Assembly: GCF_900546705.1 (NCBI RefSeq)
Contig: NZ_URDP01000008.1
Coordinates: forward strand, 1 to 55,316
Source of the DNA: an uncultured Oscillibacter sp.
GTDB taxonomy: Bacteria; Bacillota; Clostridia; Oscillospirales; Oscillospiraceae
Direction: 5' to 3'
DNA: 55,316 nucleotides
Shown: positions 16,486-26,369 of the stretch, in pieces
Position numbering within the stretch: position 1 is the first letter of the stretch
Layout of the letters: each line of letters starts with the position of its first letter
Notes under the pieces: model-generated
The model's database searches: none
What the model saw: only the letters and a program-made list of their open reading frames with translations
Told to the model about the DNA's origin: nothing
Made by a program: the position numbers and the translations under genes

Positions 16486-17427
16486 TCAGATAAGCCCTGC
16501 GGAGCGGAGGATGAACACCACGCCCGTCATGGTCACGATGGACACCAGGTGCGTCACCACCACGGCGCCGCAGGCGGTCTTTCCGTCGCCGCCCAGCTTG
16601 TCGGTGATGATGTAGACATTGACAGCGGAGGGCATGGCGCCCACCACGGTCAGCGTCACCACCTGCTCCGTGGTCAGGCCCGCCAGCACGGCCATGCCGC
16701 CCCAGATGGCGGGCATGATCACCAGCTTGATGCCCGCCGCCCGCAGCAGCAGCCCCAGATCCTCCCGGATGGCGTCCAGCTTGATGCTGGCGCCCACCAC
16801 CAGCAGGGCCATGGTGCTGGTGGCCACCTCCAGATAGCTCAGGCTCTTGGTCACCACAAAGGGCAGCTCCACATGGAAATAGGCAAAGGGCAGTCCCGCC
16901 AGGATGGCCAGGACCATGGGATTTTTCAGCACGCCCAGCAGAATCTTGCCCACATGGACGCCGCCCTCTCCCTCCTTGACGGTCAGCAGGGCCACGCCCT
17001 GGATGTTGTACAGAGGCAGCACGATGGCCAGAATCACCGCCGTGGAGGCGATGGAATTGCCGTAGATATTTTGCAGCAGCGCCATGCCCAGGTAGGCGAA
17101 ATTGCCCCGGAAGCAGGCGTGGGCAAAGGCGCTCTGCTTGGTCTTGTCCCGGCACAGCAGGTCGCCGCACACCCAGGCCAGGGCGAACTGCACCATGACG
17201 CCGCCGGCGGTCACCGCCACGTACTTGGGGTCAAAGGCCGCGGACAGGTCGGTCTGGCACATGTCCAGAAACAGCTTGGCCGGCAGCATGACGTAGTAGA
17301 CCAGGTTGGTGGTTCTGGACACATAGTCGTCGGAAAACATTCCTTTGCGGGTCAGCACATAGCCCAGGCCCAGCAGAATAAACAGGGGCAGGCTGGTGTT
17401 GACGCTGAAGAGCAGATTTTGCAGCAA
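16486..17427 (-). CDS. AEC family transporter (auxin efflux carrier type)
   Basis: A 313-residue membrane protein with about ten hydrophobic helices in two repeats of five, the fold of AEC carriers. Bacterial members include malate/malonate permeases. The start codon appears to be TTG at 17427 (MLQNLLFSVN), with an AAAGGA site about nine bases upstream. It has its own sigma-54 promoter at 17473-17488. Its position between sigma-54-controlled carboxylate enzymes and transporters suggests uptake or export of an organic acid, possibly product efflux from the lyase pathway (inference). Confidence 0.88.
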   Translation of the reverse strand: MLQNLLFSVNTSLPLFILLGLGYVLTRKGMFSDDYVSRTTNLVYYVMLPAKLFLDMCQTDLSAAFDPKYVAVTAGGVMVQFALAWVCGDLLCRDKTKQSAFAHACFRGNFAYLGMALLQNIYGNSIASTAVILAIVLPLYNIQGVALLTVKEGEGGVHVGKILLGVLKNPMVLAILAGLPFAYFHVELPFVVTKSLSYLEVATSTMALLVVGASIKLDAIREDLGLLLRAAGIKLVIMPAIWGGMAVLAGLTTEQVVTLTVVGAMPSAVNVYIITDKLGGDGKTACGAVVVTHLVSIVTMTGVVFILRSAGLI

Positions 17428-17472
17428 ACAGATCGTTCCTTTCTCTCAGTAAACTTTACATTAAATTATACA

Positions 17473-17488
17473 AGCAATTTTTCTGCCA
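17473..17488 (-). promoter_or_regulatory. Sigma-54 (-24/-12) promoter of the AEC transporter
   Basis: Minus strand TGGCAGAAAAATTGCT differs from consensus only at the sixth base; GG and GC are 10 bases apart. Predicted start near 17462, leader about 35 bases. Confidence 0.88.
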
Positions 17489-17500
17489 ACTTTTGCCGGC

Positions 17501-17533
17501 AGGAAAACGCGCGGCCGGTTGGCCGCGCGTTTT
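17501..17533 (-). terminator. Terminator of the trkA-trkH operon
   Basis: Thirteen-base stem 17504-17516 / 17521-17533 with GGTT loop, followed by T residues on the minus strand. It insulates the potassium genes from the sigma-54 promoter 13 bases further on. Confidence 0.85.
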
Positions 17534-17534
17534 T

Positions 17535-18995
17535 TCACTTGTTCCGCAGAGCGGGCAGCTTGCGCTTCCAGATAGACGGTGCCAACAGCAGCAGCATGGG
17601 GAACAGCTCCAGCCGGCCGGCCAGCATGTCAAAGGACAGCAGCAGCTTGGAGGCGTAGGAGAAAGAGGAGAAATTCCCCATGGGGCCCACGATCTCCAGG
17701 CCGGGGCCGATGTTGTTCATGCACGAGGCCACCGCCGTGAACGTGGTGATCAGATCCATGTGCTCCAGGGACAGCAGCAGGCAGGAGAACACAAACAGCG
17801 CCAGGTACACCGTGAGAAACAGGTGCACGCTGCGGATCTGCCGGTCTCCCAGAGCCTTGCCCTCAAAGCGCACGGTGGCCACTGCGTTGGGGTGGAGCAT
17901 CTTCCGCATGTCGCCCAGGGAGGTCTTGCCCAGGATGACGATGCGGGCCACCTTGATGCCGCCGCCGGTGGAGCCGGCGCAGGCGCCCACGAACATCAGC
18001 GTCACCAAAATGGCCTTGGAGAACGTGGGCCACTGGTTGAAGTCCACGGTGGCGTAGCCGGTGGTGGTGATGATGGAGGAAACCTGGAAGAAGGCGTGGC
18101 GCAGGCTCTCCCCCACAGAGGAATACAGATGGGCGATGTTGGCGGTGATGGCCGCCACGGACGCCGCCACGATCAAGACGTAGGCCCGCAGCTCCTCGGA
18201 GCGGAACACGTCCCGGAACCGGCGGATAAGCAGGAAGTAGTAGAGGTTGAAGTTCACGCCGAACAGCAGCATGAAAATGCCGATGACCACGTCGAAATAC
18301 GGGTTCTGGTAGGCGCCCACGCTCAGGTTGCGGCAGCTGAAGCCGCCGGTACCGGCGGAGCCGAAGGCGTGGATGCACGCGTCGAACAGCGGCATGCCGC
18401 CCAGCAGCAGAAGAAGGATCTCAATGACGGTCATGACCAGGTAGATGCCGTAGAGGATCTTGGCCGAGTCGCTCATGCGGCTGACCAGCTTGCCCACCGT
18501 GGGGCCGGGCACCTCCGCCCGCAGCAGGTGCATGCCGTGGCCGTCGCTCATGGGCAGAATGGCCATGACGAACACCAGCACGCCCATGCCGCCCACCCAG
18601 TGGGTGAAGCTGCGCCAGAACAGGCCGCTGCGGGTCAGGGACTCCACCTCCGTGAGGATGCTGGCGCCGGTGGTGGTAAAGCCGGACACCGTCTCAAAAA
18701 ACGCGTCCACGAAATGGGGGATGTCCCCGGAGATGCAAAAGGGCAGCGCGCCGAAGGCGGACATGGCAATCCACGCCATGGCCACCACCGCCAGGCCGTC
18801 CCGGGCGAAAAGGGACATGCTGCGGGGCTTTTTCACGTTCATGAGCCCGCCCAGCACCGCCAGCACCGCCATGGGCAGTAGGAACGGCAGCGGGGACTCG
18901 CCGTACACCAGCGCCACCAGCAGCGGCAGTGCCAGCAGCGCCGCCTCCGTCAGGAAGATCTTCCCCAGGATATAGACGATCATTCGATTATTCAC
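17535..18995 (-). CDS. trkH: TrkH/KtrB family potassium uptake membrane subunit
   Basis: A 486-residue integral membrane protein with the four-fold M1-P-M2 repeat of TrkH. Selectivity-filter-like segments are visible as TTTGASIL, GSAGTGGFSC, TTTGYATVDF and NNIGPGLEIVG. It forms the K+ pore and works with the cytoplasmic gating subunit encoded 14 bases upstream. The start is GTG at 18995, preceded by aaggag; an ATG four codons later is the alternative. TrkAH takes up K+ to maintain turgor and pH. The pairing order trkA-trkH on one transcript supports the assignment. Confidence 0.94.
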   Translation of the reverse strand: MNNRMIVYILGKIFLTEAALLALPLLVALVYGESPLPFLLPMAVLAVLGGLMNVKKPRSMSLFARDGLAVVAMAWIAMSAFGALPFCISGDIPHFVDAFFETVSGFTTTGASILTEVESLTRSGLFWRSFTHWVGGMGVLVFVMAILPMSDGHGMHLLRAEVPGPTVGKLVSRMSDSAKILYGIYLVMTVIEILLLLLGGMPLFDACIHAFGSAGTGGFSCRNLSVGAYQNPYFDVVIGIFMLLFGVNFNLYYFLLIRRFRDVFRSEELRAYVLIVAASVAAITANIAHLYSSVGESLRHAFFQVSSIITTTGYATVDFNQWPTFSKAILVTLMFVGACAGSTGGGIKVARIVILGKTSLGDMRKMLHPNAVATVRFEGKALGDRQIRSVHLFLTVYLALFVFSCLLLSLEHMDLITTFTAVASCMNNIGPGLEIVGPMGNFSSFSYASKLLLSFDMLAGRLELFPMLLLLAPSIWKRKLPALRNK

Positions 18996-19009
18996 GCTCC
19001 GCCGCTCCT

Positions 19010-20371
19010 TTACTGCAGGATGTCCCGGATGTCCCGCAGGGAGGTGTCCGTGGTAACCACGATCACATCGTCATGGAGCCGCAGGGCATCCTCGCCGGAG
19101 GGGATGATGATCTGGCCGTTCTGGCGGACAATGCCGGCCAGCAAAATGCCGCTTTTGAGCTGCAGGTCCTTGAGCGGCACGCCGATGTAGGGAGCCTCGT
19201 GGGTCACACCGAACTCCAGGGCCTCCACCTTCTCGTCCACGATCCGGTGCAGCGTCTTGATCTGGGAGCCGGTGGCGTTCTGCATGGCCCGGACATACTG
19301 CAAAATGAGCTCTGCCGTCACGGAGCCGGCAGACACCACGCTGTCGATCATGCTCTCGTCGGACACCAGGTCCACCAGCTGCTTGCGGTTGATCTTGGCC
19401 ACCACCTTGCACTCCCCCGCCAGCTTGGCCGCGCTCATGGACATGAGGATGTTGGCCTCGTCCATGCCCGTGAGGGCCACAAAGGCGTCGGTCTGGCTGA
19501 TGCCCTCCTCGTGGAGCAGCTCGCTGTCGGTGCCGTCGCCCACGATGACCAGCGCCCGGGGCAGCCGCTCGCCCATCTGGACGCAGCGCTGCTCGTCCCG
19601 GTCGATGATCTTGACGGACATGCCCATCTCCAAAAGCTCCTTGGCAAGATAGTAACACATCTTGCTGGCGCCCACGATCATGACGGAGGAGGCCTTGCCC
19701 CGGAACACGCCCAGGTGCCGGAAGAACTGCTCCAGCTGGGCGGGTGAGGAAGTCAGGTAGATCTTGTCTCCGGTGCGCAGTTCAAAGTCACCGGAGGGGA
19801 TGATGGTCTCGCCTTTGCGGGCCACGGCGCAGATGAGCACCCGCACCCGCAGGTTCTTGTAAAGGTCGGCCAGATGGACCCCGTGGAGCATGCTGCCCTC
19901 GGGAATCCGGTACTCCACCAGCTCCATGCGGCCCTTGGAAAAGGACTCCAGCTTCATGGCGTTGGGGAAGCGCAGCACACGGGCGATCTCCCGGGCCGTG
20001 GCCTTCTCCGGGTTGATGACCATGGAAAGGCCCAGATCCTCCCGCATGAAGCGCAGCTGCTTTTCATACTCCGGGTTGCGGATGCGGGCGATGGTGTGCT
20101 GTACGCCCATCTTCTTGGCCACCAGGCACGCCACGATGTTGATCTCGTCGCTGGAGGTGGTGGCGATGAGCAGGTCGGCCTTGTCGGTCTCCGCCTCCTT
20201 CTGCACCTCGTAGCTGGCGCCGTTGCCGCACACACCCATGACATCGTGAACGTTGATGATGTTCTCGATCAGATTGAAGTTATGGTCAATGACTGTCACC
20301 TGGTTTTCCCTGGACAGATGCTGCGTCAGCGCCAGTCCCACTTTGCCGGCACCCACGATGATAATTCTCAT
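19010..20371 (-). CDS. trkA: TrkA, cytoplasmic NAD-binding gating subunit of potassium uptake
   Basis: A 453-residue protein with two RCK units. The first Rossmann fold starts at GAGKVG (7-12) and the second at VGASKMCYYLA near 230; each is followed by a TrkA_C domain (about 140-215 and 370-450). It binds NAD(H)/nucleotides and regulates the TrkH channel encoded directly downstream. Length and two-unit design are typical of TrkA rather than the single-unit KtrA. A TATAAT sequence at 20429-20434 on the minus strand could be its -10 element, but the matching -35 is weak. Confidence 0.95.
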   Translation of the reverse strand: MRIIIVGAGKVGLALTQHLSRENQVTVIDHNFNLIENIINVHDVMGVCGNGASYEVQKEAETDKADLLIATTSSDEINIVACLVAKKMGVQHTIARIRNPEYEKQLRFMREDLGLSMVINPEKATAREIARVLRFPNAMKLESFSKGRMELVEYRIPEGSMLHGVHLADLYKNLRVRVLICAVARKGETIIPSGDFELRTGDKIYLTSSPAQLEQFFRHLGVFRGKASSVMIVGASKMCYYLAKELLEMGMSVKIIDRDEQRCVQMGERLPRALVIVGDGTDSELLHEEGISQTDAFVALTGMDEANILMSMSAAKLAGECKVVAKINRKQLVDLVSDESMIDSVVSAGSVTAELILQYVRAMQNATGSQIKTLHRIVDEKVEALEFGVTHEAPYIGVPLKDLQLKSGILLAGIVRQNGQIIIPSGEDALRLHDDVIVVTTDTSLRDIRDILQ

Positions 20372-20518
20372 GGTACTTCCTCTCGTTTTCTCTGTATGTT
20401 CGCCTTTTACTCCGATTGTAATTTAATGATTATATAAGATCTTTGCTGAAAATGGAATACCTCCCACCGCTTATTGGCACAATTTTTATGGCTTTTCCAT
20501 AACCTGTCTAAATTTCCC

Positions 20519-20547
20519 TTGACAAACCCAGCCCCAGTGCGTACAAT
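20519..20547 (+). promoter_or_regulatory. Sigma-70 promoter of the fatty-acid synthesis operon
   Basis: TTGACA (20519-20524), 17 bases, TACAAT (20542-20547). Transcription should start near 20554, about 65 bases before acpP. Confidence 0.85.
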
Positions 20548-20557
20548 AAGCACGGTT

Positions 20558-20585
20558 ATTTTAGTTAAAGATTTTTAATTAAAAT
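20558..20585. promoter_or_regulatory. 28-bp palindromic operator over the fab promoter start site
   Basis: Positions 20558-20585 form a 28-bp palindrome with only two mismatched base pairs (half-site ATTTTA-N-TTAAA). It lies a few bases downstream of the predicted start, where a bound repressor would block transcription. The MarR-family protein at the end of this operon is the natural candidate (inference); the half-site is not the published FabT or FapR sequence. Confidence 0.65.
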
Positions 20586-20619
20586 AATTTACATTTCGAC
20601 AAAATAAGGAGTACCGTAT

Positions 20620-20850
20620 ATGGAATTCGAGAAAGTACGCGACATTATCGTGGAAACCCTGGGCTGCGACGCTGAGCAGGTGACCCCCGAGGCCAGCCTG
20701 GCCGACGATCTGGGTGCCGACTCCCTGGCCTCCGTTGAGCTGGTGATGGCTCTGGAAGAGGCCGCCGGCATCTCCATCGACGATGCCGATGTGGCCGGTC
20801 TGAAGACCGTGGGCGACATCATGAACTACCTGAAGGCCCACCAGAACTGA
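20620..20850 (+). CDS. acpP: Acyl carrier protein
   Basis: A 76-residue acidic protein. Ser35 in GADSLASVEL is the phosphopantetheine attachment site, and the four-helix ACP pattern (KVRDIIVETLG at the start, GDIMNYLK at the end) is intact. It carries growing acyl chains to the enzymes encoded downstream. It is the first gene after the operon promoter and palindromic operator, with aaggag six bases before the ATG. As the first cistron with an intergenic gap after it, it is positioned for the highest expression. Confidence 0.97.
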   Translation: MEFEKVRDIIVETLGCDAEQVTPEASLADDLGADSLASVELVMALEEAAGISIDDADVAGLKTVGDIMNYLKAHQN

Positions 20851-20915
20851 CTGTAACCCCCCGCCGGTGAGCCCTGCTCCCGGCGGGGAAAACTTTCCGC
20901 TGAGAAAGGAACGAC

Positions 20916-21352
20916 ATGACCAATCAAGAGATTTTTGACCTGATGGACCGCTTCGAGCGCAGCAAGCTGCAATCCATGAAGCTCTCCTGCCAGGATTTTT
21001 CCATAGAGCTGTGCCGCCCCGAGCCGGCCCCTGTATACGCCGCGCCCGCGGCGGCCATGCCGGTCCCCGCGGCGCCCGCCGCACCGGCTGCCCCTGCGGC
21101 CGCGCCCGCCCAGGAGGAGGCCCCGGCCATCTCCGCGCCGCTGGTGGGCACCTATTACGCCGCCTCCGCCCCCGATCAGGCGCCCTATGTGGCCGTGGGG
21201 GACAAGGTCTCCAAGGGCCAGACCGTGTGCCTGATCGAGGCCATGAAGATGATGAGCGAGGTCCCCGCCCCCTGTGACTGCGTGATCGAAGAGGTTTTGA
21301 AGGCCAACGGCGAGCTGGTCTCCTTCGGCGAGCCTCTTTTCCGCTACAAGCC

Positions 21353-21359
<7 letters not shown>
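20916..21359 (+). CDS. accB: Biotin carboxyl carrier protein of acetyl-CoA carboxylase
   Basis: A 147-residue BCCP. The C-terminal lipoyl/biotinyl domain (about 72-147) carries the biotin Lys111 in EAMKMM. It is joined by an Ala/Pro-rich flexible linker (38-68) to an N-terminal part. It carries CO2 between the biotin carboxylase and the carboxyltransferase. The stop overlaps the start of accC by seven bases, so translation is probably coupled. Confidence 0.96.
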
Positions 21360-22740
<1,381 letters not shown>

Positions 22741-22744
<4 letters not shown>

Positions 22745-23595
22745 ATACGATCTTTGCCAAGCGCCGGGCACGGCTTTTGGCCATGAAGGCCATGCGGGAC
22801 AACTACATTCCCGGCGACAAGCTGGTCACCTGCCCCAAGTGCGGTCAGGAGAGCGAGCGGCGCCTGGTGGCCCAGGAGCTGGCCGTGTGTCCCAAGTGCG
22901 GCTACCACTTCCCCATCGGTGCCTACTATCGCCTGAGCACCATTCTCGACCCCGGCTCCTTCCGGGAGCTGCACCCCCGGCTCTCTGCCGGTGACCCGCT
23001 GCACTTCCCCGGCTATCCGGAGAAAGTCCGTGCCGCCCAGCGCAAGACCGGATTGAACGAGGCCGCCGTCACCGCCACGGGCACCATCGGCGGGCGGCGG
23101 TGCGTGGTGGGCGTGCTGGACAGCCGCTTTTTCATGGGCTCCATGAGCGCCGCCGTAGGTGAGAAAATCACCCTGGCCATTGAATTTGCCGGCAAGAACA
23201 AGCTGCCTCTCATTCTCTTTTCCGCCAGCGGCGGCGCCCGCATGCAGGAGGGGATTCTCTCCTTGATGCAGATGGCCAAGACCTCCGCCGCCCTGGCCCG
23301 GTTTTCGGAAAAGGGCCTTTTGTATATCTCCGTGCTCACCGACCCCACCACCGGCGGCGTCACCGCCAGCTTCGCCTCCCTGGGCGACATCACCCTGGCT
23401 GAGCCCGGCGCCCTCATCGGCTTTGCCGGTCCCCGGGTCATTCAGCAGACCATCGGCCAGACGCTGCCCGAGGGGTTCCAGCGGGCAGAGTTCCAGATGG
23501 AGCACGGCTTCGTGGACCAGGTGGTTCCCCGGACCCGGATGCGGGACACCCTGGCTCAGCTGCTGCGGCTCCACGAGAAAGGAGGCCGCCCATGA
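22741..23595 (+). CDS. accD: Acetyl-CoA carboxylase carboxyltransferase beta subunit
   Basis: A 284-residue subunit. The N-terminal zinc ribbon has two CPKCG motifs (residues about 32-57), followed by the crotonase-like carboxyltransferase domain with FSASGGARMQEG near 160 and PTTGGVTASFA. It pairs with AccA to move the carboxyl group from biotin to acetyl-CoA, giving malonyl-CoA. ATGA overlaps join it to accC and accA on either side, which favours equal synthesis of both carboxyltransferase subunits. Confidence 0.96.
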
Positions 23596-24413
23596 GCAAG
23601 TCTCTCACCGCCGCCGAGCGGGTGGCCATTGCCCGCCATCCCCAGCGGCCCAACATCTGCGATTACATCGACGGACTGTTCACCGACTTTTTCGAGCAGC
23701 GGGGCGACCGTCTTTGCGGCGAGGACGCCGCCATCCTGGGCGGCGTGGCCCTCTACCACGGCCGGCCCGTCACCGTCATCGGCACCCGCAAGGGAAAGAC
23801 GCTGGAGGAAAACCTCCAGTGCAACTTCGGCATGCCCAACCCGGAGGGGTACCGCAAGGCCCTGCGGCTCATGCGCCAGGCGGAGAAGTTCCGCCGCCCC
23901 ATCCTCACGTTCATCGACACCTCCGGCGCCTACCCCGGCCTGGAGGCGGAGGAGCGGGGCCAGGGCGAGGCCATTGCCCGGAACCTCTATGAGATGAGCC
24001 GGCTGAGTGTGCCGGTCATCGCCGTGGTCACCGGCGAGGGCAACAGCGGCGGCGCCCTGGCTCTGGGCGTTGCCAACCGGGTGCTCATGCTGGAAAACGC
24101 CGTCTATGCCATCCTCTCCCCCGAGGGCTTCGCTTCCATTTTGTGGAAGGACTCCGCCCGCAGCGCCGAGGCCTGCGAGCTCATGAAGCTGACGGCGCCG
24201 GACCTTTTGTCCCTGGGCGTCATCGATGACATCGTCCCCGAGCCCGAGGGCGGCGCCCACACCGCCAGCGCCGTGGTCATGCGGCAGCTGGACCGCGCCA
24301 TCTCCCGCCACCTGGCGGAGCTGGACAAGCTGAGCGGCAAGGCTCTGGCCGCCGCCCGCTATCAGAAATTCAGACAGATGGGAGCGGCTGCTCCCGACAA
24401 GGAGGAGCTATGA
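23592..24413 (+). CDS. accA: Acetyl-CoA carboxylase carboxyltransferase alpha subunit
   Basis: A 273-residue alpha subunit, somewhat shorter than the E. coli protein of about 319 because its N-terminal extension is reduced. Diagnostic parts are GDRLCGEDAAILGG, TFIDTSGAYPGLEAEERGQ and GEGNSGGALALGVANRV, which form the carboxyl-biotin side of the active site. It overlaps accD upstream and fabH downstream by ATGA junctions. Confidence 0.96.
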   Translation: MSKSLTAAERVAIARHPQRPNICDYIDGLFTDFFEQRGDRLCGEDAAILGGVALYHGRPVTVIGTRKGKTLEENLQCNFGMPNPEGYRKALRLMRQAEKFRRPILTFIDTSGAYPGLEAEERGQGEAIARNLYEMSRLSVPVIAVVTGEGNSGGALALGVANRVLMLENAVYAILSPEGFASILWKDSARSAEACELMKLTAPDLLSLGVIDDIVPEPEGGAHTASAVVMRQLDRAISRHLAELDKLSGKALAAARYQKFRQMGAAAPDKEEL

Positions 24414-25360
24414 ACGGAATCAAAATCCTGGGTACCGGCCGGGGCGTCCCCTCCAAGCTGGTCACCAATGAGGATATGGCCAAAATTGTGGACACCAGCG
24501 ACGAGTGGATCACCTCCCGCACCGGCATCACCCACCGCCACCACCTGGCCGAGGGCGAGACCATCACCGACATGACGGTGATGGCCGCCCGCCGTGCCCT
24601 GGAAAACGCCGGCATCACCGCCGACCAGATCGGCGCGTGCGTCGTGGCCACCCTGACGCCGGACACCCTGGTGCCCTCCGCGGCCTGCTGCCTGCAGCGG
24701 GACCTGGGCCTGCCCCACGACACCGTGTGCTTTGACCTCAACGCCGCCTGCACCGGCTTTTTGTACGCCCTGCACACCATGGAGTGCCTGCTCTGCGCCT
24801 CCGAGCGCAAGTACGGCCTGGTGATCGGCGCCGAGAACCTCAGCCGCATCACCAATTGGGAAGACCGCGGCACCTGCATCCTCTTCGGCGACGGCGCCGG
24901 CGCCGTGGTGGTGGAGTCCCGGCCCGAGTGGCCCTCCATCTCCGCCGTGCTGGGCTGCCACGGCACCGACCAGATGCTGCGGGTGCCCGGCGTGGAGAAG
25001 GGCGTGCCCAGCCTCATTTACATGGAGGGCACCAAGGTCTTCAAGTTCGCCGTGGAGGCCGTGCCCTACTGCATCGACCAGGTGCTCTCCAAGACCGGCA
25101 AGACCGTGGACGACGTGGACTTCTTCGTCTTCCACCAGGCCAACGCCCGGATCATCGACCTGGCCGTGCGGAAGTACCACATCCCCCAGGAGAAGTACTA
25201 CAAGAACATCTGCGAGTACGGCAACACCTCCGCCGCCAGCATCCCGCTGGTCATCAGCGAGCTGCACGAGATGGGCAAGGTGAGCTCCGGCTCCCGGGTG
25301 CTGATCGTCGGCTTCGGCGGCGGCCTGACCTGGGGCGGCGCTCTGGTGGAGTTTGCGTAA
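24410..25360 (+). CDS. fabH: Beta-ketoacyl-ACP synthase III
   Basis: A 316-residue KAS III that starts chain synthesis by condensing acetyl-CoA (or a branched starter) with malonyl-ACP. The catalytic triad is complete: Cys114 in NAACTGFLYA, His242 in FHQANARI and Asn272 in EYGNTSAAS. The ATG overlaps the accA stop. The starter acyl preference cannot be deduced from sequence by eye. Confidence 0.96.
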   Translation: MNGIKILGTGRGVPSKLVTNEDMAKIVDTSDEWITSRTGITHRHHLAEGETITDMTVMAARRALENAGITADQIGACVVATLTPDTLVPSAACCLQRDLGLPHDTVCFDLNAACTGFLYALHTMECLLCASERKYGLVIGAENLSRITNWEDRGTCILFGDGAGAVVVESRPEWPSISAVLGCHGTDQMLRVPGVEKGVPSLIYMEGTKVFKFAVEAVPYCIDQVLSKTGKTVDDVDFFVFHQANARIIDLAVRKYHIPQEKYYKNICEYGNTSAASIPLVISELHEMGKVSSGSRVLIVGFGGGLTWGGALVEFA

Positions 25361-25372
25361 GAGGAGCGAGAC

Positions 25373-26311
25373 ATGAAAAAGCTGAACGAAATTCTGGGGA
25401 CCGAGTTCCCCATCATCCAGGGCGGCATGGCCAACATCGCCACCGGTGAGTTCGCCGCCGCCTGTTCCAACGCCGGCGCTCTGGGCATGATCGCCACCGG
25501 CGCCTGGGACGGCCAGCGCCTGCGCCAGGAGATCCGCCGGGCCAAGGAGCTGACGGACAAGCCCTTCGGCGTGAATCTGATGCTCATGAACCCCTGCGCC
25601 GACGAGATCGCTCAGGTCATCATCGACGAGGGCGTGCAGGTGGTCACCACCGGCGCCGGCAACCCGGGCAAGTACGTCCCCGCCTGGAAAGAGCACGGCA
25701 TCAAGGTGCTGCCCGTGGTGGCGGCCTCCGTGCTGGCAAAGCGGCTGGTGCGCCTGGGCGTGGACGCCGTCATCGCCGAGGGCACGGAATCCGGCGGCCA
25801 CGTGGGCGAGATGACCACCATGGCCCTGGTGCCCCAGGTCATCGACGCAGTGGACGTGCCCGTGGTGGCTGCCGGCGGCATCGCCGACGGCCGTCAGGTG
25901 GCCGCCGCCTTCGCCCTGGGCGCCTGCGGCATCCAGGTGGGCACCTGCCTGCTGGTGAGCCGGGAGTGCCCCATCCACGAAAACTACAAGCAGGCCATCC
26001 TCAAGGCCAAAGACTCCGACACCACCGTCACCGGCCGCTCCATCGGCGGGCCTGTGCGGGTGCTGAAAAACAAGATGGCCCGGGAGTACCTGGCCCTGGA
26101 AAAGCGGGGCGCCACGCTGGACGAGCTGGAGAAGGTCACCCTGGGCGGACTGCGCCGTGCCGTGCTGGAAGGCGACGTGGAGCACGGCAGCGTCATGAGC
26201 GGCCAGGTGGCCGGCATGCTCCACGAGATCCGTCCCCTGCGGCAGATCTTCGAGGACCTCTACAACGGCGGCAAGGCCGTGCTGGAGGCAACGAACCGGG
26301 AGTGGCAGTGA
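25373..26311 (+). CDS. fabK: Enoyl-ACP reductase II, FMN-dependent
   Basis: A 312-residue TIM-barrel flavoprotein of the FabK/nitronate monooxygenase superfamily. It has FPIIQGGMANIATGEFAAA at the N-terminus, AEGTESGGHVG near 140, VVAAGGIADGRQVAAAFALG near 165 and a phosphate-binding GACGIQVGT. Position inside a complete fab operon that has no fabI supports enoyl-ACP reductase rather than nitronate monooxygenase. FabK enzymes reduce the enoyl double bond with NAD(P)H through FMN and are known to be insensitive to triclosan. Confidence 0.93.
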   Translation: MKKLNEILGTEFPIIQGGMANIATGEFAAACSNAGALGMIATGAWDGQRLRQEIRRAKELTDKPFGVNLMLMNPCADEIAQVIIDEGVQVVTTGAGNPGKYVPAWKEHGIKVLPVVAASVLAKRLVRLGVDAVIAEGTESGGHVGEMTTMALVPQVIDAVDVPVVAAGGIADGRQVAAAFALGACGIQVGTCLLVSRECPIHENYKQAILKAKDSDTTVTGRSIGGPVRVLKNKMAREYLALEKRGATLDELEKVTLGGLRRAVLEGDVEHGSVMSGQVAGMLHEIRPLRQIFEDLYNGGKAVLEATNREWQ

Positions 26312-26369
26312 GCCTCTCCCGCTTCGCCGGGACCCGCCGTCCCGATTTTGACGAATGGAGATACGCATC

